Source: Planctomycetia bacterium
GTDB lineage: Bacteria; Planctomycetota; Planctomycetia; Gemmatales; Gemmataceae
Length of the DNA: 64,000 nt
Direction of reading: 5' to 3'
Assembly: GCA_005772955.1 (NCBI GenBank)
Contig: SXID01000092.1
Span: 1 to 64,000, forward strand
The number at the start of each line of letters is the position of its first letter. The first letter of the stretch is position 1. Under the pieces are notes generated by a model. The model had not been told where the DNA came from. It did no database searches and worked only from the letters and a program-made list of their open reading frames with translations. This document shows positions 28,788 through 37,090 of the stretch, one piece after another. Made by a program: the position numbers and the translations under genes.

Positions 28788-30206
28788 TTACGCCAGTACT
28801 TCCTTCACCACCTTACCCTTCACGTCGGTGAGGCGGAAGTCGCGACCCGCGTAGCGGTACGTGAACTTCTCGTGGTCGAAGCCGAGCAGGTGCAGCATCG
28901 TCGCGTGCAGGTCGTGGACGTGGACCGGCTTCTCCACTGCCTTGAAGCCGAACTCGTCGGTCGCGCCGATCGCTTGCCCGCCTTTCACGCCGCCGCCCGC
29001 GAGCCACACCGAGAAGCCCCAGTGGTTGTGGTCGCGACCGTTGATCTTCCCCGCGTTCGACCCCGGCGTCGGCAGTTCCACCACCGGCGTGCGCCCGAAC
29101 TCGCCGCCCCACAGGATCAGCGTGCTGTCGAATAGCCCCAAGCGCTTCAGGTCCGCGATCAGCGCGGCGATGGCCTTATCGACTTGCCCCGCGAGCCGCT
29201 TGTGGCTGATTTCCAAATCGTCGTGACTGTCCCACGGCTGGACCGGGCCGTGACTCACCTGAACGAAGCGGACGCCTCGTTCGACCAGCCGACGCGCAAG
29301 CAGCAGACTCCGCGCCTGCTCGCCGGGGCCGTACGCGTCGATGATGTGCTTGGGTTCCTTCGTGATGTCGAACGCTTCGCTCGCCTCGGTCTGCATACGC
29401 GACGCCAACTCGAACGACTGGATGCGCGCTTCTAACTGCGGGTCATTAGGCCGCGCGTCCTGGTGCATCCCGTTGAGGCGCGCGAGCAGGTCGAGTTGCT
29501 TGCGCTGGTCGGCCTTCGTGGTCGCCTTGTTCTTCACGAACTCGACGAGCTTCTCCACGTCAGTGTGCTTCGAGTCAACGTAGGTGCCCTGGAATACGCC
29601 CGGCAGGAACCCGGACTGCCAGTTCTGGTTCTCCTGGAGCGGGTATCCGTTCGGGCACATCGCGACGAACCCCGGCAAATTCTGGTTCTCGGTGCCGAGG
29701 CCGTATGTGACCCAACTCCCCATGCTGGGGCGAATCTGACGCGGCTCACCGCAGTTCATCAGGAGGAACGACGGCTCGTGGTTCGGCACGTCCGCGTGCA
29801 TCGAGCGGATCACGCAGATGTCGTCCGCATGCTTCGCGGTGTTCGCGAACAGGTCGCTGATCTCAAGCCCACTCTGCCCGTATTTCTTGAACTTGAACGG
29901 CGACGGGAACGCGGCACCGGTGCGGCGCTCAGTGCGGTGATTCGCGATTGGCAGCGGCTTACCAGCGTACTTGTCAAGTGCCGGCTTAGGGTCGAAGGTA
30001 TCGACCTGCGACGGCCCGCCGTTGGCGAAGATGTGGATGACGCGCTTCGCCTTGCCCACGAAATGCGGCTTCTTCGGGCTGAGCGGGTTGAGATTGTCAG
30101 CGGCCAGCAACCCGGAGTCGCCCATGAGTTTCGTGAGGCCGAGCAAGCCCATACCGACGCCGCACCGGGTCAGCATCTCGCGCCGAGACATTGCGATAGG
30201 AAGCAT
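28788..30206 (-). CDS. DUF1501 domain protein (planctomycete sulfatase-like)
   Basis: AKRVIHIFANGGPSQVDTFDPKPALDKYAGKPLP, SWVTYGLGTENQNLPGFVAM, LILWGGEFGRTPVVELPTPGSNAGKINGRDHNHWGFSVWLAGGGVKGG. Confidence 0.95.
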   Translation of the reverse strand: MLPIAMSRREMLTRCGVGMGLLGLTKLMGDSGLLAADNLNPLSPKKPHFVGKAKRVIHIFANGGPSQVDTFDPKPALDKYAGKPLPIANHRTERRTGAAFPSPFKFKKYGQSGLEISDLFANTAKHADDICVIRSMHADVPNHEPSFLLMNCGEPRQIRPSMGSWVTYGLGTENQNLPGFVAMCPNGYPLQENQNWQSGFLPGVFQGTYVDSKHTDVEKLVEFVKNKATTKADQRKQLDLLARLNGMHQDARPNDPQLEARIQSFELASRMQTEASEAFDITKEPKHIIDAYGPGEQARSLLLARRLVERGVRFVQVSHGPVQPWDSHDDLEISHKRLAGQVDKAIAALIADLKRLGLFDSTLILWGGEFGRTPVVELPTPGSNAGKINGRDHNHWGFSVWLAGGGVKGGQAIGATDEFGFKAVEKPVHVHDLHATMLHLLGFDHEKFTYRYAGRDFRLTDVKGKVVKEVLA

Positions 30207-30219
30207 GTGAACCTCTTTA

Positions 30220-30592
30220 TCGTAGTCATCACGCTCCGCGTGATGTCCGCGCCGTGGCGAGCAATAACGTCCGGCGCAAATCGCTACCGCGCCGCGAAGG
30301 CGACATCACGCGGAGCGTGATGACTACGATGAGAACCGCGTGTTGTCTTTATCGTAGTCATCACGCTCCGCGTGATGTCCGCGCTGCGGTAAGCGATTAC
30401 GTTTTGTTCAAAGCGCACCTGAACGGCGAAGGCGACATCACGCGGAGCGTGATGACTACGATGAGAACCGCGTGTTGTCTTTATCGTAGTCATCACGCTC
30501 CGCGTGATGTCCGCGCTGCGGTAAGCGATTACATTTTGTTCAAAGCGCACCTGAACGGCGAAGGCGACATCACGCGGAGCGTGATGACTACG
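30220..30592. repeat. Array of three 110-bp palindrome-ended units with 132-bp periodicity
   Basis: Units at 30220-30329, 30352-30461 and 30484-30592, each starting tcgtagtcatcacgctccgcgtgatgtccgc and ending gacatcacgcggagcgtgatgactacg(a); identical 22-bp spacers tgagaaccgcgtgttgtcttta. Confidence 0.95.
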
Positions 30593-30593
30593 G

Positions 30594-33302
30594 TTAATCC
30601 ACGAAAGCGAACTCGTTACTCAGCAACAGCACCTGCGCCAACTGCGGCCAGCGCCCGAACGCGCTCTTCAGGTCGTCGTCACCGACGAACTCCGTGGCGA
30701 GCGCAAGTTCGTCCTTTGTCGGACTACGCCCCAGCGCGACGCGGTACAGTGCCGTCACCTTCGCTTGCGCGGTCTTTGCTTCAGTGATTTCTTTGCGCCC
30801 CGCGAGCGCCTTCGCCTGATCTTGCACGTACGGGCTGTTGAGCAGGAACAGCGCCTGTTGCGGCACGGTGGTCTGGAAGCGCTGCGGGCTGTGTGTGTCG
30901 AGACTCGCCACGTCGAAGACCCGGAACGTTCCGGGCAGGTTGGTCCGATCCAGCAAGCCGTACACGGTGCGCCGCGTCGAATACGGTGCCTTGAGCAGAT
31001 CGACCGGCTTCCCGCCGCTGGTTGTGTCGAGCTTGCCTGATGCAGTGAGCAAGGAATCGCGTAAGCCCTCGAAGTCGAGCCGGCGGCGGTTCTGGTGCGC
31101 GAGTAGCCGGTTCTCGGGATCGAGCTTGTACATGTCACCCGACACCGCGCTCGACTGCTGATAGGTGGCCGACAGCATGATGCGCTTGTGAAGGCGTTTG
31201 ATGCTCCAACCGTCCTTCATGAAGTTGCTCGCGAGGTAGTCGAGCAGATCGGGGTGCGTTGGCGGGTCGGACCGCATACCGAGATCGGAAGGAGTGCGCA
31301 CCAGACCGTGCCCAAAGTGGCCTAGCCACACGCGATTCGCCATCACGCGCGCCGTCAGCGGGTTCTCCGGGGCAGTAATGGCCTTTGCGAGTTCGAGGCG
31401 CCCGCTGCCTTGCGTGAACGGTTTGCGGTTCGGCGCCACGATCTCGGGCGCTTGTCGCGGTACTTGAGGGCCGCGGTTGTTCTGGTTGCCGCGGAGGAAC
31501 ACCACAGGCTGCGTCGGGGATGCGTTGTCTTTCAACACGTGCGCCCGTGGTGGGGCGTACGGGTTCGCAACCTTGAAGGAGTCGATCTTCTTGCGGAGCG
31601 CCGCGAGCGCATCGCGGTCGGCGCGGTTCTGGATCTTGTCCGCGTCCGCGACCAAAATGTCGATCGGCCCGCCGGTAGCCCACACCTTGAAGAGTTCCGC
31701 CTGCTCCTTCGTGAGGGTGCCCGGAGGCGGGTTCGCGCCAACCGTGTTCGCGAGCGTCTCGGCCACAGCCTTCACGTTCTTCGGTTTCGCGTCCGTAATC
31801 GCCTTCAGCACCAATGGGTTCGTGTCTTTTGCGAGCGCCCCGAGCGCCTTCGCTTCAAAGTCTCTCTCCTGGAGCGCGACGAGCGCGAGCAGAGGTGAAT
31901 ACACGGGTGATTTGGCTTTCCACTCCGTTTCGAGGAACGTGCGCCAGCGGTCGTAGACGAGTCGCGTCAGGTCGCGCTGCCGCAGTAGCGCTTGCACCTC
32001 GTCGTTCGGTTTGCCGCGCAAGTCCAGCACCGCGCGGAAGTACTCGGCCACAGTGAACGGGTCGCGAAGTTTCTTCAGCGTGGTCGCGTGCCGCCGCGCG
32101 CTTTCAGCTTTGAAGTCGGCCTCGCGCCGGTCGAGTTCCAACTCGTAGGCGAGGACTTCTGGTGTCTGCTTCACCTCACCGATCAGCGGCAGTTCCGCCG
32201 GTTCGTTGGTGCTCGCAAACACGCCGTAAAGCGAGTAGTAATCCTTTGTCGGTATGGGGTCGTACTTGTGGTCGTGACAACGCGCGCACGTCACGGTGAG
32301 GCCCATGAAACCACGCGTCACTACGTCGATGCGGTCGTCAATGATGTCGGCTTGGTTGTTCAGGAACCGCCGCCCCAGCGTGAGGAATCCCATCGCCGCG
32401 AGCGGACGCTTATCCTCGCCGAGCGGAAGCAGGTCGGCCGCGATCTGTTCCGTCACGAACCGATCGTATGGCTTGTCTTCGTTGAACGAACGGATGACGT
32501 AGTCGCGGTAGGTGTAAGAAAACGCGAAGGCACGTTCCTGTGTGAGGACGTAGCCCTTCGAGTCGGCGTAGCGTGCGATGTCGAGCCAGTACCGGCCCCA
32601 GCGCTCGCCGTAGCGCTCGCTCGCGAGTAACCGGTCGATGAGTTTCTCCCACGCGTCTGGGGATTCGTCCTTCACGAATGCTTCAATTTCTTCGGCTGTA
32701 GGCGGAAGACCGATCAGGTCGAAGTACGCGCGGCGGATCAGCGTGCGTTTATCCGCTCGCGGCGCGAGTGACATCCCCTTGTCACTGAGCTTCGCGAGAA
32801 CGAACGCATCAATGGGGTAGAGCGGACCGTTCGCCTTCGGCTCACGGCTAACTTTGGGAACATCGGGTAGCTTGACAGGCTGGAACGCCCAGTGCTTCTT
32901 TGGATCCGTCGCCGGTCCAATGGCGATATCGTCAGGGATCGCGGCCCCACTCTTCACCCACTCCACCAGAATCTCGATCGCTGCTGGCGGAAGCGGCGTC
33001 TTGGGCGGCATCGGCAGTTCGTGCTCGCGCCGCACCGACTTGATGAGGCGACTCTTCGCGGGGTCGCCCGGCACGATGACTTTGCCGTTGTCGGCCCCTA
33101 CTCTGATGCCCGCGGCGGTGTCGAGGCGCAAACCGGCATTCTGCTTCTTCGCACCGTGGCACGAATAGCAGTTTTCCGCCAACACTGGGCGCACTTTCGT
33201 CTCGAAGTATTCGAGTTGCGCCGCAGTCGGTTTGGCGACAGGATCAGCAGCTAGTGCTGGAACGACATATGAAACGGTGCAGAGTGCGAGTAGCAACCGC
33301 AT
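30594..33302 (-). CDS. PSCyt1/DUF1549/DUF1553 domain protein
   Basis: ENCYSCHGAKKQNAGLRLDT; DAFVLAKLSDKGMSLAPRADKRTLIRRAYFDLIGLPPT; TCARCHDHKYDPIPTKDYYSLYGVF; ARVMANRVWLGHFGHGLVRTPSDLG. Confidence 0.96.
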   Translation of the reverse strand: MRLLLALCTVSYVVPALAADPVAKPTAAQLEYFETKVRPVLAENCYSCHGAKKQNAGLRLDTAAGIRVGADNGKVIVPGDPAKSRLIKSVRREHELPMPPKTPLPPAAIEILVEWVKSGAAIPDDIAIGPATDPKKHWAFQPVKLPDVPKVSREPKANGPLYPIDAFVLAKLSDKGMSLAPRADKRTLIRRAYFDLIGLPPTAEEIEAFVKDESPDAWEKLIDRLLASERYGERWGRYWLDIARYADSKGYVLTQERAFAFSYTYRDYVIRSFNEDKPYDRFVTEQIAADLLPLGEDKRPLAAMGFLTLGRRFLNNQADIIDDRIDVVTRGFMGLTVTCARCHDHKYDPIPTKDYYSLYGVFASTNEPAELPLIGEVKQTPEVLAYELELDRREADFKAESARRHATTLKKLRDPFTVAEYFRAVLDLRGKPNDEVQALLRQRDLTRLVYDRWRTFLETEWKAKSPVYSPLLALVALQERDFEAKALGALAKDTNPLVLKAITDAKPKNVKAVAETLANTVGANPPPGTLTKEQAELFKVWATGGPIDILVADADKIQNRADRDALAALRKKIDSFKVANPYAPPRAHVLKDNASPTQPVVFLRGNQNNRGPQVPRQAPEIVAPNRKPFTQGSGRLELAKAITAPENPLTARVMANRVWLGHFGHGLVRTPSDLGMRSDPPTHPDLLDYLASNFMKDGWSIKRLHKRIMLSATYQQSSAVSGDMYKLDPENRLLAHQNRRRLDFEGLRDSLLTASGKLDTTSGGKPVDLLKAPYSTRRTVYGLLDRTNLPGTFRVFDVASLDTHSPQRFQTTVPQQALFLLNSPYVQDQAKALAGRKEITEAKTAQAKVTALYRVALGRSPTKDELALATEFVGDDDLKSAFGRWPQLAQVLLLSNEFAFVD

Positions 33303-33500
33303 TCGTTAGCCTCGGTCATCGGCGGGTTGGGTGCGCAGCAGGAGAGATACTCAGTTTACGCCACACAACGCTTCAGGTCGAACGCGAATTGCCAGCGCCA
33401 GCCCCAGCCCCTGGCTCCCTGCTCTCCCCTTCCGAGGTGCAGTCCCCGCACTATGAATTACATAACATTTACTATCGGACCTGTCTCGGAAACACATGAA

Positions 33501-33566
33501 CCGTAGGCGAGTGCGTCACTCGACCGAATGAGTGACGCACTCGCCTACGGCTTGCGGCTATCCAAC
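33501..33566. repeat. Perfect 21-bp-arm palindrome with a CTTGCGGCTA tail (repeat family shared with 48431 and 53317)
   Basis: ccgtaggcgagtgcgtcactc / gagtgacgcactcgcctacgg, 8-nt loop, then cttgcggcta. Confidence 0.8.
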
Positions 33567-33575
33567 AGTTTCCAA

Positions 33576-36053
33576 TTACTTCTTGACGAACAGCGTGTTG
33601 ATCTCGCTGTCTTCGAGCTTCTCCTTGCCTTGCGTCAAGTCAATGACCAGAGCTGTGCCGCTCGGCGTCATCCACACGACGTGGTTGCCGAGGCGGTACA
33701 CGTCCTTGATCTCCGGGTGCTTCTCGAGAATGCGGAAGTACGCGTCGCTCTGGGCCTTCACCGTGACGGACTTGGTGTCGGCCTTGTACGCGTCGTCGAT
33801 CCAGACGCCGCCGATTTCGAGGCAGTTGCGACCGTACACCTGACGGTTCGCGGTTAGACTCACGCGATCCTGGTTGCGCAGGTTGTTAGCGGCGCACGAC
33901 AGGTCAACGCCGAGTTGCCCGCTCTGGTAGCCATCCTTGCGACCCTTCAAGGCGGTGTTGGAGTCGTCCCAGACCTTCTTCTGCTCCGCGTACTTCTTCA
34001 CGTCTTCGGTAAGCTTCGCGCGGGCGATCGGGTCTTTCTCCGACTTCAACTGATCGATCGCTTCCTTCACCTGGCGCTCGGTCGTCAGACCACGGTTCCC
34101 CGCGAGACCGCTCTTACCGTCGCCCTTATCGCCGGCAGCCTGATTCTTCGCGAACTCTTCGACAGTCTGCGGCTTGCCGCCAGGCGCGGCCGGCGGCAGC
34201 GCGCCGAAGCCACCCATCGGTCCGCCCGCGATCGGCGGCGCGACCGGGAACGGAACCGGACGCGGGCCCTTCGGATCGCCAGGACGCGTGGTCGGCGGTA
34301 CTACCGGCATCACGCCGTCCGGCACCACGAGGTGACTTGTGTACGGCGTCGCGATCCCGTAGCGCTTCGCGAGCGCCACAACTTCGTCGATGAGTTCCTT
34401 TTTCTCGCCATTCACGCGAATCTGATCGAGAATGTACCCGACCTTGCGACGCGCCCAAAGCGGCTCGACGAAGTCCTTGCCGGTGTCCGATTCGGTCTTC
34501 GCGGGGAAGTTCAATTCGTAAACGAACTCCTGCTTCTCCTTCCCCACCATACCTGTCAAGCGGATCGCGGAGTGTCCGCTGCCGGTGTAGCGCCCGATCA
34601 CCACCAACTGCGTGCCCGAGAACAGGTCGGGGAGTTTCGGCGGGTACATCTCGTGAATGCGGACGGTGTCGCCGGTCGCGAGCCGCAGGTCCGTCAGCAC
34701 CGGGTTGCTGATCTTCGCGTACAGCCCCGCGACCTTCGTCTCGATATCTTCGGCTTCGCGAACGTAGGTCGCGACGGCGCGCGTCGAATCGGCGAGTTGG
34801 TCGAGCATCGCAGCGTTCACGTCGTCGCCCACGCCGAAGGTGAAGATGCGGGTGTTACCCGTGTTCTTCTCCTGAACCTTCTTCAGGATCGCGTCCGGGT
34901 TCGTGATGTCCACGGTTGGCTGGCCGTCCGTGAAGAACACCATCGTGAACGGCCGGCCGACGTCCGACGACCGCATGCCCATCGCTTCATCGAGCGCCGG
35001 CCAGATCGCGGTGCCGCCGCTCGGCTTCAGCCCATCGACCCACTTCGTCGCGGCCTCGATGTAGTCCTTATTCGCTTCAATGAGTTTGTCGCGGAAAGGC
35101 GTGACCGTAGTCGAGAACTTGATGACGCCGAACCGGTCCTCAGCCTTCAGTTGCGAGAGGCAGAACTTGAGCGCCTTCTTCGCCTGCTGCATCTTGATGT
35201 CAGACATGCTGCTCGACGTGTCGAGCACGAGCACGAGGTCGCGCGGCATCCGCTTCTTCTCGGCTTCGAGTTGCGGCGAAACGAGGAACATGAAGTAGCC
35301 GTCTTCCGCGGTGATCGGCTTGTAGACAAGCGGCGTGAGGCCGATGTCCTTGTCGCCGAAGCCGTAGTAGAGCTGGAAGTCCTTGTCCAGGATCGCCTGG
35401 TTGCGCTCGAACGAGACGTTCACTTCCTTCTCACCCTTGCGGGTGGTCGTGATCGCGTGCGTCGGGCTGTAAACGTTCTGGACCGCGTGCTTCGACTTGA
35501 TGGTGAGGTTCACCGAGAACTCTTCGAGCGTGCGGGTCGCCTTGCCGTCGGTCTTGAGCGGGTAGATGTACTCGACCACGCTCCCGTCCTTCGGCGCAAC
35601 GAACTTGTAGCTGATCTTGATCTTCTGGTCGCCCTTGGGCGGCACCGGGAAGACGCTCAGCCTGAGCAGGCTGTTCCCCAGGTACTCCAGCAAGCCGGGG
35701 TCTTGCGTGCGGCGCACGATGTCGGTGTAGACCTTGTGTGCGTGCTTGGCGTCGAGGAGTTCGCCACCGAGTTCTTTGCCGTCCACCCACATGGTGAACT
35801 TGTCCACGCTGGCGCCCTTGGGCACTGGGAACAGGTAGGTGGCTTCGAGGTTGCGGTCGGTGTGGTTGCGGAACGTCTGCTCGACGGTGGTGATGGCCAC
35901 CTGTTCGTCGATGGAGACGGTCACCTTGTGGTTGACCATCGCGAGCGGCGGGAGCTTCTTGTCTTCGGGGATTAGCAGTCCGGCCGCGTTTGCGGAGCTT
36001 GCGCTGGCGAGCGCAACGACGAACACGGGAAGTAGATGTCGCAGGAACCGCAT
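33576..36053 (-). CDS. VIT and von Willebrand factor A domain protein
   Basis: VIT: MVNHKVTVSIDEQVAITTVEQTFRNHTDRNLEATYLFPVPKGASVDKFTMWVDGKEL; vWA: LVLVLDTSSSMSDIKMQQAKKALKFCLSQL. Confidence 0.94.
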   Translation of the reverse strand: MRFLRHLLPVFVVALASASSANAAGLLIPEDKKLPPLAMVNHKVTVSIDEQVAITTVEQTFRNHTDRNLEATYLFPVPKGASVDKFTMWVDGKELGGELLDAKHAHKVYTDIVRRTQDPGLLEYLGNSLLRLSVFPVPPKGDQKIKISYKFVAPKDGSVVEYIYPLKTDGKATRTLEEFSVNLTIKSKHAVQNVYSPTHAITTTRKGEKEVNVSFERNQAILDKDFQLYYGFGDKDIGLTPLVYKPITAEDGYFMFLVSPQLEAEKKRMPRDLVLVLDTSSSMSDIKMQQAKKALKFCLSQLKAEDRFGVIKFSTTVTPFRDKLIEANKDYIEAATKWVDGLKPSGGTAIWPALDEAMGMRSSDVGRPFTMVFFTDGQPTVDITNPDAILKKVQEKNTGNTRIFTFGVGDDVNAAMLDQLADSTRAVATYVREAEDIETKVAGLYAKISNPVLTDLRLATGDTVRIHEMYPPKLPDLFSGTQLVVIGRYTGSGHSAIRLTGMVGKEKQEFVYELNFPAKTESDTGKDFVEPLWARRKVGYILDQIRVNGEKKELIDEVVALAKRYGIATPYTSHLVVPDGVMPVVPPTTRPGDPKGPRPVPFPVAPPIAGGPMGGFGALPPAAPGGKPQTVEEFAKNQAAGDKGDGKSGLAGNRGLTTERQVKEAIDQLKSEKDPIARAKLTEDVKKYAEQKKVWDDSNTALKGRKDGYQSGQLGVDLSCAANNLRNQDRVSLTANRQVYGRNCLEIGGVWIDDAYKADTKSVTVKAQSDAYFRILEKHPEIKDVYRLGNHVVWMTPSGTALVIDLTQGKEKLEDSEINTLFVKK

Positions 36054-36241
36054 GGCTAAACCTCCAACGAGTTGAACGGCGCGGCCGGAGCCTGGCGCGC
36101 TGTCATTATGACGAGAGCCACGGGAAATGCGATTGGAACGTGAGGGGTCTGTTACGAAAGGGTTACGGCGTCTGCCACACGCTCAACGGGTTCAGGTAGG
36201 AGAAGCAAGCCGCCCTTCCCCACGACAACCGGTACGCTGGT

Positions 36242-37048
36242 TCACTCGGGATCGAAAGACAGGCTGACCCGACCGAGGACGCCGAAGTCGGCTGTAAGTC
36301 GGTCGCCCGCGTGTGCGAGATAGATGTCGGTCGTGACTCCGGTCGTGACCCGGTCGCCACGGCTCAACCGGCGACCGAACTTCGGCAGTTCATTCGCCAG
36401 CCACGCGACCACGTTCAGCGGATTCCCCAGCACCGCCGCGCCCGAGCCGGTGAACGTCTTCGTGTCGTTCACAACAAGGGAAACCGGGTGCCGGGCTAAG
36501 TCGAGGTCCCGCCAGCCTGGGTATGGTTCACCCGCGACCCACGTACCGTGAATCGCGTTGTCGGCAAGCAGCGACGGCGCACCGACAGACCGCCAGTCGT
36601 TGTAGCGGTGATCCACGATCTCGATCGAGGGCAGCGCAGCCCCGATGAAGTCCCGGATCGTTTCGGCCGTGTAGTTCGGGCCGGGCGGCACATCCTCCGC
36701 CATCTCGAAGCCGAACTCGGCTTCGGCGCACCGGACGGTGAAGTCTGCGCTCGCGAGCGCTGCCGGGGTGCGGTGCGACGAGTGCGAAAGAAGAATCCCG
36801 AAGAACGGCCCGTCCACACCGAGCGCCTTCTGGGCGAGTTCGCTCGTGCAGGCGATCTTGTACCCGATCGGACGACCGCCGAACCGGTTCCGGAGTTTCT
36901 CGACGATCCGCTCTTGGACTTGATAGCCTTCGGCGAGTGTCCGCGGCACGATGTCCGCGGGTAGGGCCGCGACCTGGCCGCGATTGAGCCGCAGATCGAA
37001 GAGGTACTCACACGCGGCGTTCACGCGATCCATTTCCAAAGACCTCAA
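36242..37048 (-). CDS. 2-keto-4-pentenoate hydratase/fumarylacetoacetate hydrolase family protein
   Basis: YQVQERIVEKLRNRFGGRPIGYKIACTSELAQKALGVDGPFFG ... CAEAEFGFEMAEDVP ... GSGAAVLGNPLNVVAWLANEL; start could be 37033. Confidence 0.85.
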   Translation of the reverse strand: MRSLEMDRVNAACEYLFDLRLNRGQVAALPADIVPRTLAEGYQVQERIVEKLRNRFGGRPIGYKIACTSELAQKALGVDGPFFGILLSHSSHRTPAALASADFTVRCAEAEFGFEMAEDVPPGPNYTAETIRDFIGAALPSIEIVDHRYNDWRSVGAPSLLADNAIHGTWVAGEPYPGWRDLDLARHPVSLVVNDTKTFTGSGAAVLGNPLNVVAWLANELPKFGRRLSRGDRVTTGVTTDIYLAHAGDRLTADFGVLGRVSLSFDPE

Positions 37049-37090
37049 AGGGACTCAATCGGGCAGATGGCAGATACCCCGACATACGGG

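Noticed and set aside
30220-30592. CRISPR array
   Set aside because: Units are 110 bp with inverted ends and spacers are identical; no short direct repeats with unique spacers and no cas genes.
30254-30787. 177-aa repetitive ORF (GDITRSVMTTMRTACCLYRSHHAPRDVRAAVSDY..)
   Set aside because: Translation of the palindromic repeat array; no independent coding evidence.
28788-33302. DUF1501 and DUF1549/DUF1553 pair as a novel system
   Set aside because: Common gene pair in planctomycetes; only the repeat array between the genes is unusual.
33915-35975. 686-aa + strand ORF
   Set aside because: Antisense shadow of the VIT-vWA gene; biased composition and no recognisable motif.
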